Assembly (NCBI GenBank): GCA_037447655.1
Contig: JBBHKE010000139.1
Coordinates: 111,791-141,519 of the forward strand
Direction of reading: 5' to 3'
DNA: 29,729 nt
Source: Zygnema cylindricum
Taxonomy: Eukaryota; Streptophyta; Zygnematophyceae; Zygnematales; Zygnemataceae
The notes under the pieces are model-generated. The model was not told the origin of the DNA, made no database searches, and worked only from the letters and a program-made list of their open reading frames with translations. The translations under genes and the position numbers were made by a program. This document shows, piece after piece, positions 1 to 9,405 of the stretch (position 1 is its first letter; every line of letters starts with the position of its first letter).

Positions 1-175
1 ATGATACCCACCTGTTATTTAGACCCCACACTGCCACCTAAGTGCACCCATAGCTATAACTTTTGAAATATAACTCCAAATCGCGTGATTCTTTCGCGAA
101 CGTCTACCAAATTTAATAATCTATAATCATAACTCCTAAATACCCTTTTATAAACAAGTTCGATCCGCTATTACT
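1..175. other. unassigned sequence at window edge
   Basis: AT-rich sequence with no credible ORF. It is not recognisably part of the LTR that starts near 176: the intact LTR copies continue for about 470 bp beyond this point, but here the similarity stops. Either LTR-0 was truncated here or other DNA was inserted. Confidence 0.4.
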
Positions 176-758
176 GTTACATTATTACTGCTACGATTAA
201 ATTCGATTCTAATCGGACAGCCGGAATTAGCGTCGAGATCGCGGGAGAAGATTTCGGCGGTTTGTGGCCATCGCCACATCGGATGACGCGTGGCGAAATT
301 ACATTGGATTGTGGAATCTCCGGAGATTATGGCACCGAATCCGGATATGACATGTGTCGACATTTGGACCATGTCGTACAATGTTCGTACATAAAGTACA
401 CCGGTAGTTGTACTTTTGCGTACGGAACTGTATTCTGATTGGTTCCGTACATCAGTAGATAGAGTCTGTGAGAGAGATAGGACTTAGAAAAATTAGGAGA
501 TAGGACCCTCTCTCCCAGAGAGCTTATGTACAAAAGGTCAACTTTGACCCTCCATAACTTACTGCTCAGGGGAGCAAATTCAGATATTCTTTTTGGTATC
601 GTCTCAGGAGAGTCTTGCCTTCACAAGGGTTTAGGTGGTCAGAGTTTTTGTCTGCAGGGTGGCAGTTATTTTTGCTGAAACACAAAGGGGTAAGGATTAT
701 CCTAGAGGCTTCTTGGAAGCTGTCCACTTTGAGGACTTATGGAGGTCTCAGAGTTTTA
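176..758 (+). repeat. truncated Copia LTR (LTR-0)
   Basis: This is the distal 583 bp of the LTR that is complete at 8568-9614 and 13967-15012, here in plus sense. It matches the reverse complement of those copies closely through the inverted TTGACC pair (536-549), the leader motif CTCAGGGGAGC and the terminal block ATGGAGGTCTCAGAGTTT. Similarity stops at about 758, the same base at which the 8568-9614 copy stops, so this is taken as the true LTR 3' end (CA changed to TA). The first ~470 bp of the LTR are missing and no internal element sequence follows, so it is a truncated solo LTR or a recombination remnant. Confidence 0.8.
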
Positions 759-1079
759 TAATACGGTCTCTGATTCGTGTGTACCTTGCACTGTACACGT
801 TGTTATGAACGTGTCACGTCACACGTACGTCAATTAGTATGGGATCGAGTAAAAAAACTCGTCGACGCCTTACTGCATGACACCTTCAGTAAACTTTTTC
901 CTGGAAGGCACCCCCTTCAGTAAATTTTTTCGTACAATTTTGTAAACCCAAAATTGAAGGCCACCTTGAGAGTAGATAACCATTAGGTAGTCCCAGCAAA
1001 TGTACGGACAAGTCTACTAGCAACGAACATTAGAAGTCCGCTCCATTTTGTCGGGCCTCCAACAAACTTTCCTCAATTA

Positions 1080-1745
1080 TGATTGGCGCCACTAAGGTTA
1101 GAGTCCAGATATTGAAAATCGTAAAATAATCTACAAACGGAAAGTCAGAACGAAATATCTGTACGACCAGAGGTAGTTAATGATTTGTACGTAAAGTTTG
1201 CGGCTAGATTTTGTTTTTGAAAATGGAAATCAAAATTTCGAAACAAAATGGCAAAAAGACGACGCAAACTTTTAAGGTCGTGGCAAACTTTGAATGTCGC
1301 TGGATGTCAAAGGAAGCGTGTGAGGATATTTTCGGCTCACCTGCATCGAGCTTGGCAGCGCTTGGCAGGTGGCGCATGGCTTGTACGGTGTAGGCACATG
1401 GCATGTACAAAGTGTAGGTCAATGATTGCTTGTTCAAAGCAAACATTTTTTTGCTTTTTCACGTGTCCCAATGGTACACATCCAGTGGGAAGAACCTCTC
1501 CTCACGAGGATGGTACCTTCACAGTGGATAATGTGCGCAATTGCTTTGCAGATATGAAAAAGTGGAATATTCAACCACCAAAAACTACGCCTACATCATT
1601 GAAGCCTCTCGACAGCTTTCCAGCAACGATGTTTTGTCTGACAAAAAAAAAAAAAAAATGTACGGCTTTGTACGGCGCTGTACAAAAACGTACGACGTCT
1701 AGTAACAAACCCCATTTTTTGTCTTATGGAATTCTACCCTGGTAG
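1080..1745 (+). repeat. diverged dispersed repeat, partner of 19330-20510
   Basis: Two blocks recur in the same order and orientation near 19.3-20.5 kb. One is around 1150-1190 (shared words such as AATATCTGTA and TTAATGA). The other is around 1620-1730 (shared GATGTTTT, and AACCCCATTTTTT near the end). The similarity is patchy, so the limits are approximate and the repeat class is unknown. Confidence 0.4.
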
Positions 1746-2704
1746 CCTATTCCCACCGGAGCATTTGTAACTTTTTGCCCATTGTGATGATTTTCCCTTA
1801 ACTCATGGGAAAACGAGTCTTATTCAGACCATAATTTTGGCACGTAACTGTGATTGAAGGTGTCTTGTGACATGTCACACGCTTTGACGTCATGAAACAT
1901 AGGCGCGAAAACAAACCCGCAATTATCAAACTTGGTTCAAAATTGGACAATTTTTCAAAGCGAAAACAATGAAATAGCCGTTCGGATGTTGTTATTGCTT
2001 GCTCATCTTTTGGGTTTACTGTTGGCTTGTTTTAAAGAAAGACGCAACCTTAACCCGAATTCATTATCCTCAAATATTTTGAGGAAGTTTTATTGTACGG
2101 TTTTCGAGAACTGCTTAGAATAACAAAGTCGGTCCTCAGAAAGTTGTACATAATTCGAACGCCCGTCTGTTGCATATGTGATTTTTTTTCCAGTGGGAAT
2201 AGGGTATGAGTCGATGTTACATCACAAAGAGTATGTAAACCACGAGTTCTAAATTAATTGGCACCACGTAAGCTACGATCCGATATTGAATATCTTTAAG
2301 ATTTTTACCACGGACAAATTTTAATTCAAATCGTCACTTGCGTACCATGTACCTGCGTACAAAGTCATGGGACGTCAGATCTTTTTTAACTTTTTGCAGA
2401 TGTCATTCTTCTATGAAGACTCATCAGCTCATTTTTAGGGTTCGTGTTTTTGAACATAACAAAAGTCTTTTGACAGAAATAGTGTGACGAACAAAAGTTA
2501 CCGAACATAGAGTGACGAAAGAGAGTTAAAAAATTCCATTTTTATTTTCGGTTGTATTTTGGAAAGCGCATGTCATGTGCAAATTTTGTCAATTTTCGTT
2601 TGTTCTCCATGGTGACACGTAGCTTAATCGTTCAGCGTGTCGCGATTTTTCTTTTTATGTATCTCCCAACCCACCCCCAGAAGTACGTTGGCAGCTACAG
2701 ATTA

Positions 2705-2796
2705 AAATGATGCCAACGCCTCGCGGATGAATATCTGACGCACAGTGGAGGGTAAATGATGCCAACGCCTCGCGGATGAATATCTGACGAACAGTG
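2705..2796. repeat. tandem duplication, 49-bp period
   Basis: A 43-bp block containing GATGCCAACGCCTCGCGGAT occurs at 2705-2747 and again at 2754-2796, with a single difference and a period of 49 bp. The near identity suggests a recent local duplication. Confidence 0.9.
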
Positions 2797-3516
2797 TTAC
2801 CTCCCAGACCTTCATAGAGTATTTGCAAGATTCTTTGTAATGTTGTTTCTCGTATAGAAACAAAATAAGCGGTACGGTCTGGTACGAATAGTCGCGGATT
2901 TATGTAAACTACCCTATTTTTCAACTGATGTAACTTGACCCTAATTTGGGTTTTTCCAAGAAAAAATATATTCGCTGTAAAGATGTTTACACTAGTATAG
3001 GTACAAGTAAAAAATGTGACAAATCGTACGTCCACACGGTCGACCACGCCGTTGTCGAATGAATACGTGCGAACGTGATTTTTGACAACCCGCTTTCATC
3101 TCCTTTGAAGAGCGCACATTCACATGCGCGTGCGGTTATGTGAAATCATTTTCTGTAATTTTTCATTAAGTTACATTTTTGTAATGTCAGACAGTGACCG
3201 TACACCATAAAATTTAAATCGCAGTGTTCTTTCGCCATTAACGCTAATTGGAACAAAACCCTAAGAGGCGTGAAGAAAAAAATATAATTAGGATACTTTC
3301 GCATGTGCTAAAGTTACAGTTATTTCCTGTCGTTTTCCTCCATAACTTAGAAAAAAACGAGAAAATTAGCAAACGTACCAAAAAAATAGAACTTACCACC
3401 GTATAAGTTGCGTTACCTTGAAACTTTATACGTACAGTACTTTGTCATCTTCCGTGATTTAATTTGTCGTCTAGCGTATTTTGATCGACTTTCGCGCCCT
3501 TTCAACACATGTTCAA

Positions 3517-3558
3517 ACTTTACATCAAATCACCTCGCGAGGTGATTTGAAGTAAAGT
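3517..3558. repeat. near-perfect 42-bp palindrome
   Basis: The centre (3525-3550) is a perfect 26-bp inverted repeat without a loop, with arm TCAAATCACCTCG. After one mismatch, ACTTTAC on the left pairs with GTAAAGT on the right, extending it to 42 bp. It could form a cruciform, and no element is recognisable around it. Confidence 0.9.
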
Positions 3559-3745
3559 CAAAGAAGGCGAGGGAATAGGTAGACGCTGTCGCATGTTTCT
3601 GGAGTTTTTTACATTTTTTGTGCGCGGAGTACTAAAAAAAGAACACACTACACGTTTCCAGCCTGTGCGCATTGTTTTCCGTACGTTGATTTTTGTACAG
3701 GGGCCATCTCTCTCGAACAAATGTGCCTTCACACATATGGCGTAG

Positions 3746-4698
3746 TGTAGAAATTAATGGTTCTTTTAGTTTTTTCTAGGTCTAAAATGAATTGTTGAAA
3801 AGAGGTAGTTGATATTTCACTTCTATATTTTAGTTATACTTTAAAGAGAGAGAGAGATAGAGTGAGAATCAAAGGCATGCCATGGCTGCCGCCATATTTC
3901 AAAAGTGGCTGAATTTGACGTAAATGATATTTTACCAAAATATTGCCTAAATCCGGATTTGAGCTTGCGACCTCTAGGCACCTCTGGGCTCTCTGCACAC
4001 AGGCGCCTTAACCATTAAGGCGCTACGAAAAGATACACGTGACAGATTTGAAAGATATATAAACATTAACAAAACGGCTGATTAACACCAAATTAACGAA
4101 GAGGAACAATTCATGCGCATACACGAATCTGAACCGTGTAAAATATGTTTTGATCAGACCACCAACATTGTAGCCGCCACTCGAAGTGAGATTTTGGCGG
4201 CATTCGAAGATAAGCGTCACGCGGTGCCACGTGGCGCCGCATTATTTGATACCTGAGAATATGGGAGGAGGAACCATGGCTCCTAATTTGAGAGGTGTTA
4301 CCTTGTAGACTATGTCGTACAATAGGCGTACAATAAGTACATCGCCCATTGTACCTTCTTATACTATACAGTGTTCCTATTGGTCTAGGGTTTAGTTTTA
4401 GGTAGTCGTGAGTAGGCAGACCAAGACTTAGTGATATTTAGGTACCTCTTTGTATGAGAGCTTGTAAATATAAAGGTCATTTTTGACCAGCCATAACTTA
4501 CTGCTCAGGGGAGCAAATTCGGAGATTCTTTTTGCTAACAACTCAAGAGAGTCTTCCCTTCATTAGTGTAGAAGTGGTCAGAGTTTTTTTCAGTCAGGGT
4601 GACAGTTATTTTTGCTGATGTACAAAGGGGCCAGGGTTATCCTAGAGGCTTCGTGTGAGCTGCCTACTCTGAGGACCTATGGAGGTCTCAAAGTTGCA
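3746..4698 (+). repeat. Copia LTR of element 3 (LTR-3), plus sense
   Basis: It begins TGTAGAAATTAATGG, matching the LTR start at 15012 on the minus strand (TGTAGAAACTAATGG), and it ends with TTGCA at 4698 followed by the gag region. Length is 953 bp against about 1046 for the intact copies. Conserved inside are CCATGGCT near 3880, an antisense tRNA-like module (3954-4024), a TATA-like TAAATATAAAGG (4464-4475), the GGTCA...TGACC inverted pair (4475-4488) and the CTCAGGGGAGC leader motif. It is clearly older than the 8568/13967 pair. It is the 5' LTR of an element whose remainder is lost after 4870. Confidence 0.8.
3954..4024 (-). other. tRNA-like (class II) module inside LTR-3
   Basis: On the minus strand a D-arm-like block containing ATGGTTAAGGCGCC is followed by a spacer and then by GCAAGCTCAAATCC. 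These resemble the A box / D arm of Leu and Ser tRNAs and a B box / T arm. The spacing fits a tRNA with a long variable arm. No CCA-proximal acceptor stem is evident, so this is a tRNA-derived fragment such as a SINE head and not a working tRNA gene. The other LTR copies carry a counterpart at the same place. Confidence 0.5.
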
Positions 4699-4870
4699 AG
4701 TTTTGGGCCCACCCTCTAGGGTACCCATCTTTAAAAGAGCTAGCTTTATATATTGGGAAAGGATGATGACAGGAGCTCTATGTGAGAAAAAGGTTTTTGG
4801 GAATAGTGAGTGGACGGGTGAGGCGTCTGGTCTGTCTTGGGATCCCTCCAAGGTTTGGAGGAAGCAAATT
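4699..4870 (+). pseudogene. truncated Copia gag fragment (element 3)
   Basis: The reading frame opens at 4679, inside the LTR, with MEVSKLQV, and continues GPPSRVPIF...FIYWERMM. This is closely related to the gag N-terminus at 13986 of element 2. The F-x-Y-W core is that of the DUF4219-type Gag N-terminal domain of plant Copia elements. After about residue 40 the frame differs from element 2 by a one-base indel in a run of A and T (KKVFGNSEW against KRFWEIVSG). The element 2 frame looks like the original one. The fragment stops at 4870, where the 3' LTR end of element 1 begins in opposite orientation, so element 1 inserted into this gag. The rest of element 3 is not visible on the far side. 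Confidence 0.75.
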
Positions 4871-5632
4871 TGCAATTTTGTGTCCTCCATTGGACTACAT
4901 AATACAAGAAGCCTCTAGATAGTTATTAACTAGCCCACTTTCAATGGCAACCACTGTTACCCAAACAAACAAGCAGACAATGTGACTACACCCCTGTTCA
5001 AGTTGGAATCCCCTAAGTCTGTAGGAAAAAATGAATCTCTAAAAACGCCCAACAAGGCGGTAAACTATGAGACAGCAAAGATGCCAATTTATACAAAGCT
5101 CCCAATGGAGAGGTGATTATCTAAAAAAAAATCTAAGTCGTACATCTCTCTCACAAACCCTTCTACTAAAGTACGCTCCAATCAGAATATTGTACAGTAC
5201 AAAAAAGTACTATGGCCAATGTACTTTATGTACGACCTCTATACGACAAGGCCACGGAGTAGACGCCTGTCGCAGTATGACTCCTACATATGTCGTCCGG
5301 GATCCCCGCTACTCAATTCAATCTGCCACGTATCGCTAGGTCACGCCATGTCACGCCACGATCGAAAACCGCCAAAATGACCATTCCGGGACCTCGGCGT
5401 CGATTAGCGCCGTTGGATGAAGACCGACGTGTAGTATACGTCGTTGAAATAAATCTTCAACTCATTTATTTCGTGCGGCAGATTTGGTGTACGCACTAAA
5501 TCTGTTATGTCTTTATGTTTCATTTTCGCAGTTACGTTAATCGCGTTAATGTTCTGTTCACTGTTTAAATAAATATCGTACCCTATGTAATGCAACAAAC
5601 TTCTACGACAGACCGGTTAGAGATGACGGCTA

Positions 5633-6925
5633 TGTTCTTTTTGAAGATTGAGTTTCGTATGTGCGTGCGCATGTTTGCGTGAGTACGTAAATATTGAGAG
5701 TAATGTGGTGGTACTAATGGATTTACTTGTTTGGGGTAGAAGCAAAATTAATTGAAGATTGACGTTTGAGTAACGCGAAAAAACGTACAAAAAATACGGA
5801 ATGCGTAATTGAAATACACGGCGGATCGCGAAGTGATCCGACGATGATTAGTATTCGAAATGTTTTAAATTGTTACGGAATCTAGTGTGACAATCGGCAA
5901 TTATGGGAAGTACGCGGTTTCGGTACGGACAATATATGGATGGTACTGTGTCGTTTCGACAGTGGAATGTGTTCTACTTTGAAGGGAGACGGCGTTCGCC
6001 GCTTTTTATGGTTCACACTATTTTGAGGATGAATGATCAAGTGGGCCGTACGTATGTGATATCGGCTTGATGCGTGGACTTATCGACAAGTGAATAAGTA
6101 AGTTGTCACTTATGACGCGGATTTGTGGATGCGTCGGTGTAAATATTTGAAACAACATTGTCTTGTCTTACGTGTAGTAATAATTTAGCATTGATTATGA
6201 CAGTTTCTATTTAGGTGATCATTTAGGGTTTCAAAAATTTAATTTGTGGGTATATAGTGTCATACTTGCAGACAAGTGTACTCTTATGATTCGTCGACTC
6301 TCAGGTGTACACTTACTGTTAGGAATTATTTGTCGTAATAGGTTCTCATAGTGTAATACTACTTAGTGGAAGTTACGTTGGTTATTTTGACATGTAGCGA
6401 TTCTTTGACAGCTCACAAGTGTATATATAGGAATGAGCTTTGTTAGGAATAAATCATCAATGCTGGTTAGAAAATTGGGGACCAAAGATGTAATATTTTA
6501 GGGTTGTCGATTAGGTCATGCACTTTGAGTGATAAATTGATTATTTCATTATATATTTGTTTATGTGTGATGCATTCATGTGTTATTATTTATATGCTTG
6601 TTTGTTATGCATTATTAATGCATTTGTCCTAAGGTTTGTTTATGTTGATTATTCTATCAAACCTTAGTTGTTGGCATAGGGTTTATTTATGTTGATTATT
6701 TCCATGAAACCTTGTTGTTGTTTAATGCATCCGTGTATGCAGTTTGCTCCGTCTGTGTACGGATGATTGCTCTGCCTGTGTGCGGATGAATGATTGCATC
6801 TGTGTATGCATGTATGTTAAATGGAGGATGCATTTCAAATGATTATTCATTAGCCTAACTTTGCTTAGTTTTTTGCATGATAGTTTGGGTGACTTCTGCG
6901 GTGTATTTTAGACCAAAGAACAATA
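5633..6925 (+). mobile_element. family X solo-LTR-like insertion, left copy
   Basis: A 1293-bp block that matches 17044-18415 in inverse orientation along its length. It starts TGTTCTTTTTG and ends AAAGAACAATA (CAACA in the other copy), which gives TG...CA-type ends with short inverted termini. It is flanked by GGCTA (5628-5632) and CGCTA (6926-6930), a 5-bp target duplication with one change. A conserved TATA box (TATATATAG, 6422-6430) and AATAAA nearby suggest that the plus strand is the LTR sense strand. There is no coding region, so a solo LTR is the simplest reading. It carries about 90 bp of TGTGTATGCA-type repeats (about 6725-6815) absent from the other copy. Confidence 0.75.
6422..6430 (+). 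promoter_or_regulatory. TATA box in family X LTR
   Basis: TATATATAG is preserved in both family X copies (here and at 17463-17471 on the minus strand) and is followed by the conserved GAATGAGCTTTGTTAGGAAT. This position inside a 1.3-kb LTR is plausible for a Pol II promoter. Confidence 0.5.
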
Positions 6926-6975
6926 CGCTACGCCACGCTCTGCTGGTCGGAGGTTCGAGTCTTGCCGAACTCAAC
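6926..6975 (+). other. B-box half of tRNA-like module in LTR-1
   Basis: GGTTCGAGTC at 6955-6964 is a textbook B-box (GGTTCRANYCC type) lying antisense to the LTR. The D-arm-like half (GACGGCTA) is at 5625-5632, on the other side of the family X insert, so the insert entered the tRNA-like module. No functional tRNA can be drawn from it. Confidence 0.4.
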
Positions 6976-7210
6976 CTTTTGCTGAGAGTGACTTAGGTCA
7001 CTCTTAAGTTCAGCATATGGAGCTGAGGCAGCCATGGCTCCACTAGCCTCTCAATCATTCAGTGACTATAACAAGTATGGGGATTAGAGACAACAAGTAT
7101 GGGGATTAGAGTGAAGAGGTGGAAGAAGGCTGCCTGCGGTTTTACTTTTCCTGTTTTTCACTAATAAATTCAGACCTAGAAAATACCTTAAAAATCTAAC
7201 AATTTCAACA

Positions 7211-7223
7211 CTCCCCTTATTCT
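7211..7223 (-). other. polypurine tract of Copia element 1
   Basis: On the minus strand, an AGAATAAGGGGAG purine run lies between the pol stop codon (7224-7226) and the LTR start TGTTGAAA. This is the position of the plus-strand primer in LTR retrotransposons. The same run precedes the LTR at 9614. Confidence 0.8.
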
Positions 7224-8567
7224 CTAGTCTAACTTTATCTTCAGTTTTAATCCAAACTTTTCTCTCCAATATTTTAACTCAGGAGAAGGCATTGGTTTTG
7301 TCATCATATTAGCAACCATTTCCTCATCAGATCTATATACAAGATTCACAATTTTATTGACAACTTTTTCTCTCACAAAACTCAATCTTATGTTATTAGG
7401 TTTAGCCTTAAAATGATATTTTGGATTAGTTGCAATTGCAATTGCAGCTTGATTATCACAAAACACTTCATGCACTCCCTCCTTCATATACCCTAGTTCT
7501 TGCAACAAGGACTTGACCCACATAACCTCTTTCACAACAGAACAAGAGGCCATGTACTCAGCCTCCATAGTAGACTGAGCAACCACCTTTTGTTCATTGC
7601 TGCTCCAACAACAAGCACCTTCCCCCATATACAACACATATCCATAAGTGCATCTTCTCATAGGTGCGTCCCCATAACTGGCATCACTCAAAGTAGTGAA
7701 ATCAGTGTGCTCCCCTCCCAAATGCAACCATAACTCTCTGGTTCCCACCAGATATCTCATGACTCTCTTGGTTGCCTCCCAGCCTCTTTTCCTAGGATCA
7801 TTAAGACTCCTACTGAGTACTCCAACTGCTGCCGCTATGTCCGGCCTGGTACAATTAATGAAATAGATCAAACTTCCTATGACTTGTCTATAACGAATAA
7901 AGTTCATAAACTTTATTTCCTCTGGACCCATCTGATCATCTAAGATCATCACTCCTCCTTCCACTTTCCCATCACTTACTTTTTTCAACTCCATGGGAGT
8001 GGTACAACTGTTAGCATTTTCCATCTCGAATTTCTCTAGCATATTACCTATTGCTTCTTTCTGAGTAAGTTTGATAATCTTCTCCCCCCTATCTCTCTCC
8101 ATTTCAATCCCCAAAATATATTTTGCCTCCCCTAATCCTTCATATCACATCTGCTTATAAGATCTTTCTTTAGTTTATTGATCTTTTACAAAGATTTGCT
8201 CAGTACAAGCAGATCATCAACATAAATTGCAATAAAAATTACACCATTCTCATCTTCAAATACATAGATAAATTGGTCAGAGTTGATCCGGATATATCCG
8301 AGACTAGTGAGAAACTCATCTAGTTTCATAGTCCACTGTCAAAAGCCTGCTTTAGTCCATATAGGGACTTTATGAGCCTGCAAACTTTGCTCTCTTCTCC
8401 TTCTTCCACGAACCCCTCGGGTTGCCTCATGAAAATTTCTTCCTCTAACTCATTATTAAGAAAAACAGTTTGAATGTCTATCTAGTGTATTTCCATGTCT
8501 TCCGATGTTGCCAGACTGAAGAGAATCCTTACTGATGGGAATAGAACAACTGGAGCAAAGGTCTTCT
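7224..8567 (-). pseudogene. Copia pol fragment: reverse transcriptase and RNase H (element 1)
   Basis: The 5' part (8114-8567) encodes the middle of the reverse transcriptase (TFAPVV, SLYGLKQA and the catalytic IYVDD box). It is broken by internal stops (after MEIH, after LSKSL, after MKD) and a frameshift after GLKQA. The 3' part is an open frame of 296 residues (7224-8114). It contains the RT connection region (YRQVIGSLIYF..TRPD) and the Copia RNase H with its acidic residues at about D144 (LSDASYGD), E184 (STMEAEY) and D220 (FCDNQAA). It ends with the usual MTKP motif 13 bp before the LTR. Gag, protease, integrase and the RT N-terminus are missing upstream of the junction at 8567. The element cannot encode a working polyprotein. 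Confidence 0.9.
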
Positions 8568-8777
8568 TGAAACTCTGAGACCTCCATAAGTCCTTAGAGT
8601 GGACAGCTTCCAAGAAGCCTCTAGGATAATCCTGACCCCTTTGGGTTTCAACAAAAATAACTGCCACCCTGGCAGACAAAAACCCTGACCACTTGAACCC
8701 CTGTGAAGGCAAGACTCCCCTGAGTCGATAGCAAAAAGAATCTCTGAATTTGCTACCCTGAGCAGTAAGTTATGGAG

Positions 8778-8791
8778 GGTCAAAATTGACC
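8778..8791. promoter_or_regulatory. inverted TTGACC (W-box-like) pair in LTR-A
   Basis: GGTCAAAATTGACC is an inverted pair of TTGACC, the W-box core bound by plant WRKY factors. Equivalent pairs sit at 14176-14189, 536-549 (GGTCAACTTTGACC) and, weakened, 4475-4488. It lies just after the presumed TATA/transcription start region of the LTR. A regulatory role is inferred. Confidence 0.35.
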
Positions 8792-9335
8792 TTTTGTTCA
8801 GAAGCTCTCTGGGAGAGAGGGTCCTATCTCCTAATTTTTCTAAGTCCTATCTCTCTCACAGACTCTATCTACTGATGTACGAAACCAATCAGAATACATT
8901 TCCTTACGCAAAAGTACAACTGCCGGTGTACTTTATGTACGAACATTGTACGACATGGCCCAAATGTCGACACATGTCATATCCGGATTCGGTGCCATAA
9001 TCTCCGGAGATTCCACGATCCAATGTAATTTCGCCACGCGTCATCCAATGTGGCGATGGCCACAAACCGCCGAAATCTTCTTCCGCGATCTCTGCGCTAA
9101 TTCCGGCCGTCCGATTAGAATCTAATTTAATCGTAGCAGTAATAAATACATGCGCGGTATTCGTTTCACTTACGAAATAAATGCGCGGTATTGATTTCGT
9201 GCATGTACCGTATTTCGTACTTATACATTACCGGATCTTTGAATACCGTATACAGTTACAGTTAAATGATTTAACCTACGTATTAATGTTTAAGTAACTA
9301 TCGTACTATGTAATACGTAACACTACTGCTAGACT

Positions 9336-9405
9336 TAACGGCTAAGGCTACCGGTTGTTTCTGGTTGTCGGGCGGCAGGTACCAGGATCAAATCCTGTGG
9401 CCGGC
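9336..9405 (+). other. tRNA-like module inside LTR-A (antisense to LTR)
   Basis: On the plus strand, AACGGCTAAGGCTACC is followed about 40 nt later by CAGGATCAAATCCTG, in the arrangement of a tRNA D arm and T arm/B box. It lies at the same LTR position as the clearer class II-like module at 3954-4024. It is degenerate and cannot be a functional tRNA gene. Confidence 0.35.

Larger units (their letters stand above)
759..3745. other. spacer between LTR copies, no confident gene
   Basis: About 3 kb without a recognisable gene. The longest reading frame (1248-1745, plus) has an A-rich run near its end, no known motif and a repeat-like counterpart near 20.4 kb, so I do not call it a gene. The stretch holds a diverged dispersed repeat (about 1080-1745), a 49-bp tandem duplication (2705-2796) and a near-perfect 42-bp palindrome (3517-3558), with many GTAC tetranucleotides. 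Confidence 0.6.
4871..7210 (-). repeat. 3' LTR of Copia element 1 (LTR-1), split
   Basis: On the minus strand it starts TGTTGAAATT directly after the polypurine tract and ends AAAATTGCA at 4871. The part 4871-5632 aligns collinearly but with strong divergence to 8568-9340. The part 6926-7210 aligns to 9340-9614, including AGCCATGGCTC and GACCTAGAAAAT. Removing the 1293-bp insert and one 5-bp duplication leaves about 1042 bp, which agrees with the 1046-1047 bp of the intact LTRs. That agreement supports the LTR limits used throughout. Confidence 0.8.
4871..8567 (-). mobile_element. Copia element 1, partial and nested-into
   Basis: Minus-strand Ty1/Copia remnant. It consists of the 3' LTR (4871-7210, interrupted by a family X insert), a polypurine tract and the C-terminal half of pol (RT and RNase H). 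Its RNase H is roughly 70% identical by eye to that of element 2, so it is a separate subfamily. The 5' LTR, gag, protease, integrase and start of RT are absent: at 8567/8568 it changes abruptly to the 3' LTR end of element 2. The base order at 4866-4870 (AAATT) would be its target-site duplication, but the partner site is not in view. Confidence 0.8.

Noticed and set aside
327-533. A 68-residue frame of nearly the same sequence repeated at 327-533 (-), 8794-9000 (+) and 14192-14398 (+)
   Set aside because: It lies antisense in the LTR, and its similarity is fully explained by the near identity of the three LTR copies. It is lost in the diverged LTR-1 and LTR-3.
1248-1745. A 165-residue plus-strand frame
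   Set aside because: It has no known domain, spans an A-rich run, and its 3' part matches a dispersed repeat, so it is most likely a chance frame.
3954-4024. A functional tRNA gene
   Set aside because: No acceptor stem or Pol III terminator is recognisable and the arms are imperfect. It is embedded in an LTR.
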